A stretch of DNA of 18,295 nucleotides from DATGKR01 sp035294565 (GTDB taxonomy: Bacteria; Actinomycetota; Acidimicrobiia; Acidimicrobiales; Palsa-688), in assembly GCA_035294565.1 (NCBI GenBank), contig DATGKR010000156.1, positions 1 to 18,295 on the forward strand. Reading direction: 5' to 3'. The translations under genes were made by a program, and so were the position numbers. How positions within the stretch are numbered: position 1 is the stretch's first letter; every line of letters begins with the position of its first letter. Positions 7,583-14,658 of the stretch are shown here, one piece after another. The notes beneath the pieces are model-generated. The model did no database searches and was not told the DNA's origin. It worked only from the letters and a program-made list of their open reading frames with translations.

Positions 7583-8817
7583 GCGTCCGGGACACCGACC
7601 GGTCCGTGGCGGAGGGCGTGCACGACGAGCAGTTCGTCGCGCTGCTCCTCGCGGGCCGCGAGCGTGGCTACCTCACCCCCGACGACCTGCTGAGCGTCAT
7701 GGACACCGTCGAGCTCACCCCGGAGGTGATATCCCGGGCGGTGGCGCGGGTGCGCTCCGCTGGCGTCGAATGGCGCGACGACACCGAGGAGGTGGCGAGC
7801 CCACCGGCCGCGCCCGCGCCGGTCGTCACCCGCCGCGGCGGGCGTCCGAAGGCGGTGAGGGCGCCCGCGGCCGACACGGACCTCGCCCCCGGGTTGACCG
7901 ACCCGGTGCGGATGTACCTCAAGGAGATCGGCAAGGTTCCCCTCCTCTCCGCCGCCGAAGAGGTGGTTCTGGCCCGCTGCGTGGAGGCGGGCCTCGCCGC
8001 CGCCGAGCGGCTCTGCCAGTACGAGGAGGAGTCGGCCATACTCGCAGACCGCGCCAGGGTGACCGAGGACGAGCGCCTCCGCCGGGAGGGCATGGCGGCG
8101 CGTCGGATCCTCATAGAAGCGAACCTCCGCCTCGTCGTGTCGATCGCCAAGCGCTACCGCAACCGGGGGATGGCCTTCCTGGACCTCATCCAGGAGGGCA
8201 ACTTGGGGTTGATGAGGGCGGTGGAGAAGTTCGACCACAGCAAGGGCTTCAAGTTCTCCACCTACGCCACCTGGTGGATACGCCAGGCGATCACCCGGGC
8301 GATAGCCGACCAGGCGCGCACCATCCGCATACCCGTGCACATGGTCGACGCGATCAACGAGATCGTCCGGACACAGCGCCAGTTGCTGCAGGATCTGGGG
8401 CGCGAGCCGACCGTGGAGGAGGTGGCGCGCCTGGTCGACGCCACGCCCGGGCGGGTGCGGGAGATCCTCCGCTTGAGCCAGGACACCGTCTCGTTGGAGC
8501 AGCCGGTGGGTGACGACGACTTCAGCCTGTCCGACCTGCTCGAGGATCCGGCGGCGGTCGCCCCTTCCGAGGCCGCCGCCCGTGCCCTGCTCAACGAGGC
8601 GATCAGCGGGGTGCTGGCCGAGCTGCCCGAACGGGACCGCAGGGTGGTGAGCATGCGCTTCGGCCTCGACGACGGGCAGATACACACCCTGGAGGAGGTG
8701 GGCCGCGAGTTCGGCGTGACGCGCGAGCGAATCCGCCAGATCGAGTCGAAGACCCTCGCCAGGCTGCGCCAGCCGGTCATGTCGGGACGCCTGCGCGGCT
8801 ATCTCGAAGAGCCCTGA
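7579..8817 (+). CDS. rpoD: RNA polymerase primary sigma factor (sigma-70)
   Basis: Directs RNA polymerase to housekeeping promoters. A short region 1.1-like N-terminus (residues about 10-60) is followed by an Ala/Pro/Arg-rich linker. Region 1.2 is DPVRMYLKEIGKVPLLSAAEE. Region 2 is NLRLVVSIAKRYRNRGMAFL, DLIQEGNLGLMRAVEKFD and FSTYATWWIRQAITRAIADQ, the last holding the -10 recognition helix. Region 3 is IRIPVHMVDAINEI to DLLED, and region 4 is FGVTRERIRQIESKTLARLR with the -35 helix-turn-helix. The 412-residue length and full regions 2-4 mark a principal sigma of the SigA/HrdB class. The ATG at 7579 overlaps the dnaG stop by 4 bases. The same frame stays open more than 1600 bases upstream, but that is shadow of dnaG. 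Confidence 0.95.
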   Translation: MSVRDTDRSVAEGVHDEQFVALLLAGRERGYLTPDDLLSVMDTVELTPEVISRAVARVRSAGVEWRDDTEEVASPPAAPAPVVTRRGGRPKAVRAPAADTDLAPGLTDPVRMYLKEIGKVPLLSAAEEVVLARCVEAGLAAAERLCQYEEESAILADRARVTEDERLRREGMAARRILIEANLRLVVSIAKRYRNRGMAFLDLIQEGNLGLMRAVEKFDHSKGFKFSTYATWWIRQAITRAIADQARTIRIPVHMVDAINEIVRTQRQLLQDLGREPTVEEVARLVDATPGRVREILRLSQDTVSLEQPVGDDDFSLSDLLEDPAAVAPSEAAARALLNEAISGVLAELPERDRRVVSMRFGLDDGQIHTLEEVGREFGVTRERIRQIESKTLARLRQPVMSGRLRGYLEEP

Positions 8818-8867
8818 TCTTCGGCGCCGCGCCGGCGGCCGGTCGCAAGGCGCTAGAAGCGGTTTGC

Positions 8868-8873
8868 TAGCGT
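8868..8873 (+). promoter_or_regulatory. Candidate -10 box for tRNA-Asn
   Basis: TAGCGT lies 11 bases before the mature 5' end of tRNA-Asn, in the 67-base gap after rpoD. A matching -35 is not clear, so this rests on position and TANNNT form only. Confidence 0.3.
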
Positions 8874-8884
8874 GGACTTTTCCT

Positions 8885-8957
8885 TCCGGGGTAGCTCAAC
8901 CGGCAGAGCAGGGGCCTGTTAAGCCCTTGGTTGAGAGTTCGAGTCTCTCCCCCGGAG
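8885..8957 (+). tRNA. tRNA-Asn (anticodon GTT)
   Basis: The cloverleaf folds fully. Acceptor TCCGGGG (8885-8891) pairs with CCCCGGA (8950-8956), with discriminator G8957. The D stem is GCTC/GAGC. The anticodon arm is GGGGC-CTGTTAA-GCCCT with GTT at 8918-8920 and one G-T closing pair. The variable loop has 5 bases, and the T arm is GAGAG-TTCGAGT-CTCTC. No CCA is encoded, so CCA must be added by nucleotidyltransferase. A hairpin follows at 8966-9002. Confidence 0.95.
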
Positions 8958-8965
8958 CGGATCGA

Positions 8966-9002
8966 ACCGCAGGTCAGGTCGTTGTTTTCGACCGTCTGCG
9001 GT
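8966..9002. terminator. Hairpin between convergent tRNA-Asn and methyltransferase
   Basis: ACCGCAG (8966-8972) pairs with CTGCGGT (8996-9002), and GGTCG (8977-8981) with CGACC (8989-8993), closing a T-rich 7-base loop; small internal loop between. It lies 9 bases after the tRNA and meets the stop codon of the minus-strand gene, the right place for a bidirectional terminator. There is no U-tract, so intrinsic termination is uncertain. Confidence 0.45.
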
Positions 9003-9799
9003 CAGCGGGGATCCCACCACACGGTCACCACCGTGACCGTGGGTGGGACGAGCTCCGCGAGGGCCGCGGCCACCTCGCCCTCGCGCTCGGGGGGAAGGCA
9101 CAGCTGGCGGCGCACCAGCGCGGCGCGCCCCTCCGGGTCGGCGGCGCCGTGCGCCGGCCTCTCGCGCCGCGCCACGGAGGGCTTCAGGCCGGCGGATTCG
9201 ACCACCGCGACGAAATCCTCGGCCGTGGGCCCCTTCGGACGCTCCAGCCCCCAAAAGCGCATCCAGAGCGGAGCGGTGGCGCGAAGGGGGTGGTGCTCGG
9301 TGAGCTCGACGACCACCCGCCGGCGGGCGTGGTCGTCGAGCGCCGCGACGAAAGAGTCGATGGGGGCCACGTTGTAGACGACGTGGTGGCATACGACGAC
9401 GTCGGCCTGCTCGACGCGCGGAGCGACGTCCGGCCAGGTCCCGGCGACGGTGAGGTGGGGGATGCGGGCGGCGGTGGCATCAGCGTCGAAGGAGGCGAGG
9501 AGCTCGGGCGACGAGTCCACCCCGGTCAGGTGGGTCGCCGGCGGGACCAGAGCCAGGCCGGCAGCCCCGCCGCCGCAGCCGACGTCGATCACGCTTCCGC
9601 CGCCGCCGAGCGCCTCTGCTGCGACGCGCCGCGAGATGCTGTCGGGGTCGACCGGCCGGGCGGAAGCGGCGAAGAGGCGCGCCGGGAACCCCCACGGGGT
9701 CTCCGGCGCCTGGGCGAGGATCTCCTCCGGTATGGCCCATGCCGCCAGCTGCTCGGCCCACGCACGCCCGGGGGAGCCGTCGGTCGAGGAGTGGCTCAC
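9002..9799 (-). CDS. SAM-dependent methyltransferase, class I
   Basis: A 265-residue protein with a Rossmann-type methyltransferase core. Motif I is VIDVGCGGG at about residues 70-78, followed by the acidic ribose-binding residue D94 in LTGVDSSPEL. The motif IV-like strand is ADVVVCHHVVYNVAP. The substrate is not identifiable; the fold is used for small molecules as well as RNA and protein, and nothing nearby points to one pathway. The start GTG at 9799 gives MSHSSTDG and has no Shine-Dalgarno, but a TACAAT box ends 6 bases upstream on this strand, so a leaderless transcript is likely. It is convergent with tRNA-Asn and divergent from the CAT tRNA. Confidence 0.8.
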   Translation of the reverse strand: MSHSSTDGSPGRAWAEQLAAWAIPEEILAQAPETPWGFPARLFAASARPVDPDSISRRVAAEALGGGGSVIDVGCGGGAAGLALVPPATHLTGVDSSPELLASFDADATAARIPHLTVAGTWPDVAPRVEQADVVVCHHVVYNVAPIDSFVAALDDHARRRVVVELTEHHPLRATAPLWMRFWGLERPKGPTAEDFVAVVESAGLKPSVARRERPAHGAADPEGRAALVRRQLCLPPEREGEVAAALAELVPPTVTVVTVWWDPR

Positions 9800-9805
9800 C
9801 GCGGG

Positions 9806-9811
9806 ATTGTA
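9806..9811 (-). promoter_or_regulatory. Candidate -10 box for the methyltransferase gene
   Basis: TACAAT on the minus strand, 6 bases before the GTG start. With usual spacing transcription would begin at the start codon itself. No clear -35. Confidence 0.45.
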
Positions 9812-9884
9812 GGACGCCTCGACTTCCGGGGAGCTGCGACCACCGGGTCCCGAAGCGTGACAGACTCACAGCCTCGAGCACACC

Positions 9885-9957
9885 GGGCCCGTAGCTCAGC
9901 GGTCAGAGCAGGGGACTCATAATCCCTCGGTCGTGGGTTCGATCCCCACCGGGCCCA
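9885..9957 (+). tRNA. tRNA with CAT anticodon (elongator Met, or Ile2)
   Basis: Acceptor GGGCCCG (9885-9891) pairs perfectly with CGGGCCC (9950-9956), discriminator A9957. D stem GCTC/GAGC. Anticodon arm GGGGA-CTCATAA-TCCCT with CAT at 9918-9920. T arm GTGGG-TTCGATC-CCCAC. The G1-C72 pair rules out the initiator tRNA, which has a mismatch there. The choice between elongator tRNA-Met and the lysidine-modified tRNA-Ile2 is open: the D and anticodon arms also resemble Ile2 tRNAs as I remember them. No CCA is encoded. Confidence 0.93.
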
Positions 9958-9958
9958 C

Positions 9959-9977
9959 TCGACTCGACCCGAGTCGA
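9959..9977. terminator. Perfect 8-bp hairpin after the CAT tRNA
   Basis: TCGACTCG and CGAGTCGA around a 3-base loop, one base after the tRNA and 17 bases beyond the stop of the minus-strand hydrolase. It sits where a bidirectional terminator would, but no T-run follows on either strand. Confidence 0.45.
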
Positions 9978-9993
9978 CTCTCGAAGGCCTGCG

Positions 9994-12765
9994 TCAGCTC
10001 CAGGCGACGACGAGCTGGTGGGTGCCGACCGGGATCTGCAGCACGACACCGCCGCCGAGGGCCCCGGTGGCGGCGATCGGGCGGTCGTCGAGCGTCGCCG
10101 ACGACAGAGCGCCGGGCGTCGCCACCACCACCTCCGCCGCGCCCGGCGCCCAAAGCTGCATGGAGGCGGCGCGCGAGCTCGGAGCGGTCGCCTCGAGGAG
10201 CTGGGCCGTGGCCTGGAGCAGCACGGCGCCGTTGGGTAGCGGATAGGCGACGGGCATCACGATCCCTGTCCCGGCCGGCAGGACGAGGTCGCCGGCGGAC
10301 GGGAGGCGAACGCTGCGGCCCCCGACGGTGGTCGTGGTGGAGAAGCCGATCGGCTCGCCCCAGCGGTTGTTGGCTACCACGGTGGCCACCCCGGCCTCGG
10401 CGGAGTCGAGAACCCTCGCCTGGATACGCAGGTCCGAAACGGCGGCCTGCGGGGTTACCGCCGCCAGCGCTCTGGCGACGGCGACGTGGGCTGCGTCGGG
10501 CGGACGGTAGGGGATCGCCTGCAGGGGGTCGCCGTCGAGGCCGCTCTCGGCTGCCGTGAGCTGCAGCAGGCCGACCACGTGCTCTCCGTTCCAGTAGGCG
10601 AGCGCCCCTCCCGCTACCAGGTAGGTGCCGCCTCGGCGCTGGTTGGTGTAGGCGTAGACGATCCAGGTCTCCGCGTTGCCGGCCGGGAGCGTGTCCGGCA
10701 GCATCGCTGGTGCCTTGTCCCCGAAGTACTTGGCGGCCAGGGTCCTGGCCAGCTCCAGGCTGGCGGAGGGGTCGGCGGGGGCTTGCTGCTCGTCGAGGAC
10801 CACCCCGGCCCGTCCGGGCACCGAGCTCGCCGCCGGCCACGCCCCGAGGAGGATGGCGCTGCCAGACCCGAAGCGGTAGCGGTAGCCGCAGGGGGCGCCC
10901 TGGCGGGTTGCTATCACCTCGGAGCGTCCCGAGAGGTTGAAGGTTTGCACGCCCATCCAGACAACGACCGGCAGCCCGAGGACTTCGATCTGCTGGTCGT
11001 CTTCTGGATAGAAGGCGTCCTCTTTTTCCGGAAAGCAGGCGTCGGCGAGCACCGTGCACGCCCCGAGCTCCTCGTCTAGGTACGGCGGCGCAGGCCAGCA
11101 GACCAGCCGGCCACCCCGTCTCACGTAGCCGACGAGGTCCTCCTGGGCGGAGCGGGGGAGGATGTCAGAGGACGCGAGGAAGATCGTCGGGTAGGCGAGG
11201 TAGTCCTCGGGTTGAGCGGTGTTGACGTCGAGCAGGTCGAACGAAAGGCCGGAGCGCACCAGCAGGGTGGCGAGCGCCGGGACGTGGTGGCCGATGACCG
11301 CCCGCACGTCGGTGCGGAACCCCCAGCGCTGGGAGTCGAATGGGGCGTGGGTGAGGTAGTTGTCCCAGACGATCGCGACGTCGGCCCGCCGCCTCGACTC
11401 GGTGAGAAGCGGCCCTGCCGTCCTCAGCGCCTTGCCGAGCCTGCCGGTGGCGGCCACGGCCCCGTCGGGGACCCCGGTGCTGTAGGTGAACTGGAGGGCG
11501 CCGATGATCCCTTCTCCGAGCAGGATGCTGTAGAGCAGGACCTGGCCGGCCTGCGTTTCGGCGGACCACACGTTGATCTGGTTGCGCTGAGAGGCGCGTG
11601 CCGCCTGCGCGGTGAGCTCGATCAGGGGGACGGCCTCGGGTCCGTTGGCGCCGGGGTAAAGCTCGGGCTGGACCAGCACCGCCTTGGCGTCGGCGGCGAA
11701 ATCGGCGGGCGGTGCGAGCGACAGCTCCATCTCGTGGGTGATCGGCACGTCGACGCCGGCGGACCTCAGATCGGCGGCGAGAGCTCCGAGGAACACGGCG
11801 ATCTGCTCCGACTTGAAGCGCTGCCAGCGGAAGGCGGGGCGCAGCGACGCTACGCCCTCCTCTGGCAGAGGCCACAGCTTCGGCGGCGTCTCGCCGAAAG
11901 CCGCCACGTAGCGGGCGACCATCGCCGGGTTGTAGTCCACCTCGAAAGGGCCGAAGTGGTAGTAGTAGCAGGTCTCGTCGTCGACCTGCGTCGCCACCAC
12001 CGGGCCTCCGTTGGTGGACAGCCACGGTCGGACGAACTCGGCGAAGTGTGTCAGCCAGCCGCGGGCCCCGGACAGGTAGTAGGGGGAGGCGTAGCTGGGC
12101 GAAGGGAAGTAGAACAGCGACATGCCCCCGAGCGCCGCTGCGGTCTCGGGCGGGCTGCTCCAAGGGGCGCTCTCCAAGAACGGTGTCCCGTCGGGCCCGT
12201 ACTCGTACATGTCCGGCGGGGCGGTCTCCAAGAACCAGTCGGGCAGGCCCCCGTTGCGCCACTCGTCGGAGATGAACGGCCCGGGGCGCAGGATCACCGC
12301 GAATCCCGCCTCTGCGCAAAGACCGAGGAAGCTCTCCAGGTCGGTGTTGACCTCCAGGCCGAGATCCTGGTAGTTGGGCCCGTCCGTCCCGAAGTAGTCC
12401 TGGTACTCGGTCGGGTCGAGATGGTGGTCGTTGGGCAGGACCGGGTGGGTCCTGCCGGTGAAGTCAAAAATTCCGGGGAAGAACTCGTGCACGTTCCACG
12501 GGACGTAGGTCTGGATGACGCTGAAGCCAGCCTCCTTGCACAGCGCCAAGCGGTCCGGTATGTCGGAGGGCTTCGTCCGGAAGTACTGCAGCTCGCCGCC
12601 GTAGACGGCCGTGTCGAGCAGGTAGCCGCCCCGCTGCACCCCCCTCGGCGGAGCGGACGGCTGGGCGGCCTCGAGCTTGCCGGCGAGGAGGATCTGCCCT
12701 CCGAGGAGGAGCGCGCCCGCAGCGCCGGTGCCCCGCAGGAAGTCACGCCGGCTGATCGACTGCAC
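9994..12765 (-). CDS. Tat-exported glycoside hydrolase, GH35/GH42-like (beta-galactosidase type)
   Basis: A large (about 923-residue) exported glycosidase. The GTG start at 12765 puts a twin-arginine signal SRRDFLRGTGAAGALLLGG at residues 4-22, so the protein is folded inside and exported by Tat. The TIM-barrel start GGELQYFR and CKEAGFSVIQTYVPWNVHE, then FAVILRPGPFISDEWRNGGL, are typical of GH35. The proposed acid/base is E264 in GGPVVATQVDDET, where classical GH35 reads VENEY; a possible nucleophile is E403 in NVWSAETQAG. A beta-rich C-terminal half follows. The substrate could be a beta-galactoside or another exopolysaccharide. The frame runs on to 13083, but the first 106 codons are shadow of a membrane-protein remnant that overlaps this start by 23 bases. 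Family placement is by motif memory, so the exact GH number is uncertain. Confidence 0.8.
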   Translation of the reverse strand: MQSISRRDFLRGTGAAGALLLGGQILLAGKLEAAQPSAPPRGVQRGGYLLDTAVYGGELQYFRTKPSDIPDRLALCKEAGFSVIQTYVPWNVHEFFPGIFDFTGRTHPVLPNDHHLDPTEYQDYFGTDGPNYQDLGLEVNTDLESFLGLCAEAGFAVILRPGPFISDEWRNGGLPDWFLETAPPDMYEYGPDGTPFLESAPWSSPPETAAALGGMSLFYFPSPSYASPYYLSGARGWLTHFAEFVRPWLSTNGGPVVATQVDDETCYYYHFGPFEVDYNPAMVARYVAAFGETPPKLWPLPEEGVASLRPAFRWQRFKSEQIAVFLGALAADLRSAGVDVPITHEMELSLAPPADFAADAKAVLVQPELYPGANGPEAVPLIELTAQAARASQRNQINVWSAETQAGQVLLYSILLGEGIIGALQFTYSTGVPDGAVAATGRLGKALRTAGPLLTESRRRADVAIVWDNYLTHAPFDSQRWGFRTDVRAVIGHHVPALATLLVRSGLSFDLLDVNTAQPEDYLAYPTIFLASSDILPRSAQEDLVGYVRRGGRLVCWPAPPYLDEELGACTVLADACFPEKEDAFYPEDDQQIEVLGLPVVVWMGVQTFNLSGRSEVIATRQGAPCGYRYRFGSGSAILLGAWPAASSVPGRAGVVLDEQQAPADPSASLELARTLAAKYFGDKAPAMLPDTLPAGNAETWIVYAYTNQRRGGTYLVAGGALAYWNGEHVVGLLQLTAAESGLDGDPLQAIPYRPPDAAHVAVARALAAVTPQAAVSDLRIQARVLDSAEAGVATVVANNRWGEPIGFSTTTTVGGRSVRLPSAGDLVLPAGTGIVMPVAYPLPNGAVLLQATAQLLEATAPSSRAASMQLWAPGAAEVVVATPGALSSATLDDRPIAATGALGGGVVLQIPVGTHQLVVAWS

Positions 12766-13066
12766 CGTTGTCCATGTTCGGGACCAGAGCGGGGGAGTCC
12801 TGCCGTCGGGGGCCGGCGGTCTTGGTGGCGGCGCTCCGGCGGCTGCGGCGCCCCCAGAAGGGGATGCCGACGAAGGCTGCGAGGAGGAGGGCCATGCCTG
12901 CGGCGGCCAGGGGCAACGCCGAGCGGAGCCCCGGAGGGTCGTAGCGCCAGGTGACCACCGTGCGCCCTGCGGGGACGGGCACGGCCTGGAGGGAGTCGCG
13001 GGACTCCACGGCGACGCTGCGCGGGGCGTGCGCGTAAGGGAGGAGCGAAAGGGGAGGTTCCTCTCG
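12743..13066 (-). pseudogene. C-terminal remnant of a YfhO-like membrane protein
   Basis: This frame reads PLSLLPYAHAPRSVAVES, then AVPVPAGRTVVTWRYDPPGL, then one hydrophobic helix (ALPLAAAGMALLLAAFVGIPF) and an Arg-rich tail. This is the usual end of large YfhO-type membrane proteins: a periplasmic beta domain with VPAG...V.Y.P, then a last transmembrane segment. An in-frame TAG at 13067-13069 closes it upstream, and the plus-strand frnE start is 53 bases further on, so the rest of the gene is gone. A GTG at 13009 could start an 88-residue product, but this has no sensible N-terminus. Its stop overlaps the hydrolase GTG by 23 bases, so the two were probably once coupled. Assignment to the family is by pattern only. 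Confidence 0.55.
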
Positions 13067-13121
13067 CTACCCACCAGGTACAACCAGGAAGGATCTCGGC
13101 CCCGGTGAGGTTGAACTCTTC

Positions 13122-13835
13122 ATGAGCCTGAAGGTCGAGATCTGGTCCGATGTCGTCTGCCCATGGTGCTACATCGGCAAGCGCCGCTTCGAGGCGGCTC
13201 TGGCGCGCTTCGAGCATCGCGACGAGGTGGAGATGGTATGGCGAAGCTTCGAGCTGGACGAGTCGGCTGCGCCGAGCGACCGGGTGAGGGGAACTTACGC
13301 CGAGCGCCTGGCGTCGAAGTACCGCACCTCTCTGGCCGATGCTCAGCGGATGATCGACCACATGGTCTCGACCGCAGCCGGCGAAGGGCTCGATTTCCGC
13401 TTCGACTTGGCGCGCCCCGGCAATACCTTTGACGCCCATCGGCTGTTGCACCTCGCGCTCGACCACGGGCTGCAGGACCAGTTCAAGGAGCGTCTCGATC
13501 GGGCCACCTTCAGCGAGGGCTGCCCGGTGTCGGACCACGCCGCGCTGGCGAAGCTGGCCGTCGAGGTAGGTCTGCCCGCCGAGGAGGTCGACGCTGTGCT
13601 CGGCTCGGATCGCTTCGCCAAGGAGGTCCGCGCCGACGAGGCGCAGGCGCGCGCATATGGGATCAGCGGGGTGCCCTTCTTCGTGATCGACTCGAAGTAC
13701 GGCATCTCGGGGGCGCAGCCTGCCGAGGTCGTCCTCCAGGTCCTCAACCAGGCGTGGGCTGAGCGCACGCCTCTGACGCTGGTGGCCCCCAACGAGGCCG
13801 CGGGCGCCTGCGAGGGCGACTCCTGCGCGGTGTGA
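13122..13835 (+). CDS. frnE: DsbA-family thiol oxidoreductase, FrnE type
   Basis: Cytoplasmic thioredoxin-fold protein of the 2-hydroxychromene-2-carboxylate isomerase/DsbA group, involved in disulfide exchange and oxidative stress tolerance in the family. The active site CPWC is C13-x2-C16 within EIWSDVVCPWCYIGKRRF. An inserted helical domain contains FDAHRLLHLA, and the cis-Pro loop is GISGVPFFVID. The tail ends in a second pair C230-x4-C235 (CEGDSC), an arrangement described for the Deinococcus FrnE. No signal peptide is visible, consistent with a cytosolic enzyme. The ATG at 13122 has only a weak upstream GGTGAGG at 13104-13110. It is intact although decayed genes lie on both sides. Confidence 0.88.
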   Translation: MSLKVEIWSDVVCPWCYIGKRRFEAALARFEHRDEVEMVWRSFELDESAAPSDRVRGTYAERLASKYRTSLADAQRMIDHMVSTAAGEGLDFRFDLARPGNTFDAHRLLHLALDHGLQDQFKERLDRATFSEGCPVSDHAALAKLAVEVGLPAEEVDAVLGSDRFAKEVRADEAQARAYGISGVPFFVIDSKYGISGAQPAEVVLQVLNQAWAERTPLTLVAPNEAAGACEGDSCAV

Positions 13836-13954
13836 CACAGGTCCGCTAACCAGCGAGGATCGGCGGGCCGCCGGGCGGCTCTCCATTGCGGCTCTGATCG
13901 CGGGGACGCAGCGGCGGGCCAATGCGGCCCGATCCGATCAGCGACCTTGGTCTC

Positions 13955-14090
13955 CTGGATAGCCGCGGACGAGGATCATTATCCGGTCGGACCAGGTTGT
14001 TGGGAAGAGGCAGCCGGATTTCCGCGTCGAATGGTGGTGATGACGCGCTCACAGATGGCGTTCGCCCCGAGGCGCGCCGACGAGGCCTCA
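13955..14090 (-). pseudogene. Remnant of an integrase-core (DDE) transposase
   Basis: On the minus strand, allowing for one extra G near 14066, 14083-14024 reads VGAPRANAICERVITTIRR. This is very close to the signature around the last catalytic acidic residue of integrase-core transposases (RAPRANAICERVxGTLRRE). After another frame change, 13990-13971 reads SDRIMIL, matching the DRxLIL segment that follows in these proteins. The expected HYN..RPH end is not found. Flanking inverted repeats were not located, so this is an internal scrap of an insertion sequence. It abuts the broken MerR gene, which it may have interrupted. The IS family cannot be fixed by eye. Confidence 0.6.
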
Positions 14091-14129
14091 GGCCACCGGG
14101 TCCTCCGGCCGGCAGGTGAGCACTTCTCC

Positions 14130-14265
14130 TCGGACGACGTCGCCGGCCAGAGCGCGGAACCGTCGTGGGGGCCCGGTCCGGGTCGGGTAGCAAACCCCGT
14201 TCCTCGTAGGAACGGATGGTCTTGGGGTTGACCCTCGCCCCGGTCGCCAGTTCGTCCATGCGCAT
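14130..14265 (-). pseudogene. Truncated MerR-family regulator
   Basis: Starts MRMDELATGARVNPKTIRSY and continues EERGLLPDPDRAP, the classic MerR helix-turn-helix (MRI.ELA...GV..KTIR.YEE.GLLP.P.R). After DRAP, near 14167, the frame becomes Arg-rich nonsense. A different frame reads RRFRALAGDVV, close to the expected YRRY..DDV wing, so a frameshift is likely. The dimerisation helix and the metal-binding Cys loop are missing; the transposase remnant starts where they should be. The ATG follows directly on the HMA pseudogene, as in metal-resistance operons where chaperone and regulator are cotranscribed. A product with DNA-binding helix alone could still be made, but regulation is unlikely. Confidence 0.7.
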
Positions 14266-14267
14266 CA

Positions 14268-14492
14268 GCCGACGGGGCTGGCTTCGACCGGGGGTATCCG
14301 ATCTCGGTGAGGGCTGCTTCGATGTCGGCCTAGTTGAGAGACAACTCGTCGTAGCTGACCTTCACGTAGTTGGTGGAGGCGTCGGGGTGAACCTGCAGCA
14401 CGCCGTTGAGCCTCGACAGGGCGGTGGCGGTGGTGTGCTCACAGCTCTCGCAGTGGGATCTGCTCCACCGTGATGATGATGGTCTGGGCCAT
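14268..14492 (-). pseudogene. Broken HMA-domain metal chaperone (CopZ/MerP-like)
   Basis: From ATG 14492 the frame reads MAQTIIITVEQIP and then stops quickly at 14439. With a one-base shift near 14453-14455 it continues CESCEHTTATALSRLNGVL, then QVHPDASTNYVKVSYDELSL, then N, TAG (14330-14332), ADIEAALTEIGYP. This is a full heavy-metal-associated domain: V...x.C..CE at the metal site, L..L.GV, V.YDE and the terminal EIGY. Two lesions are seen: the frameshift right at the CxxC, and a TAG where CAG (Gln) would fit. The domain binds Cu(I) or Hg(II) in related proteins. It precedes the MerR remnant, and a perfect dyad lies 32 bases before its ATG. Confidence 0.8.
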
Positions 14493-14523
14493 TTGGCGTC
14501 CTTCCCGGTCTTCCTGACCTTTC

Positions 14524-14561
14524 AGGTTGCGCCCTTCCAGCAGGGTAGAAGGGCGCAACCT
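14524..14561. promoter_or_regulatory. 13-bp perfect inverted repeat, likely old MerR operator
   Basis: AGGTTGCGCCCTT (14524-14536) and AAGGGCGCAACCT (14549-14561) flank a 12-base spacer. The inner part CCTTCCAGC...GAAGG resembles operators of CueR-like MerR regulators. It lies between the divergent HMA pseudogene and vapB, 32 bases before the HMA start. A clean -10 is not seen. It is preserved exactly although the genes are broken. Confidence 0.55.
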
Positions 14562-14636
14562 GCACGGCGCGACACGTGCGTGGTGGCTAGTGAACTTGAT
14601 CCCGCCGCGCAAACGCGGACCGTAATGTTGCTGGCG

Positions 14637-14657
14637 CCACCGGTGGTACCATATATT
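14637..14657 (+). promoter_or_regulatory. vapBC promoter/operator region
   Basis: A perfect 10-bp palindrome CCACCGGTGG (14637-14646) is followed at once by TACCAT (14647-14652), a -10-like box ending 6 bases before the vapB GTG; the overlapping TATATT is an alternative. The palindrome would be a natural site for the VapB ribbon-helix-helix to repress its own promoter. There is no Shine-Dalgarno. Confidence 0.45.
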
Positions 14658-14658
14658 T

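Noticed and set aside
9885..9957. Initiator tRNA-fMet
   Set aside because: The first acceptor pair is G-C, whereas bacterial initiators have a mismatch there.
12766..13083. N-terminal extension of the hydrolase frame
   Set aside because: It is Pro/Ser/Arg-rich shadow of the membrane-protein remnant, and the Tat signal begins at 12765.
13922..14231. Two short plus-strand frames after frnE
   Set aside because: No domain or ribosome site; the minus strand here reads transposase and MerR remnants.
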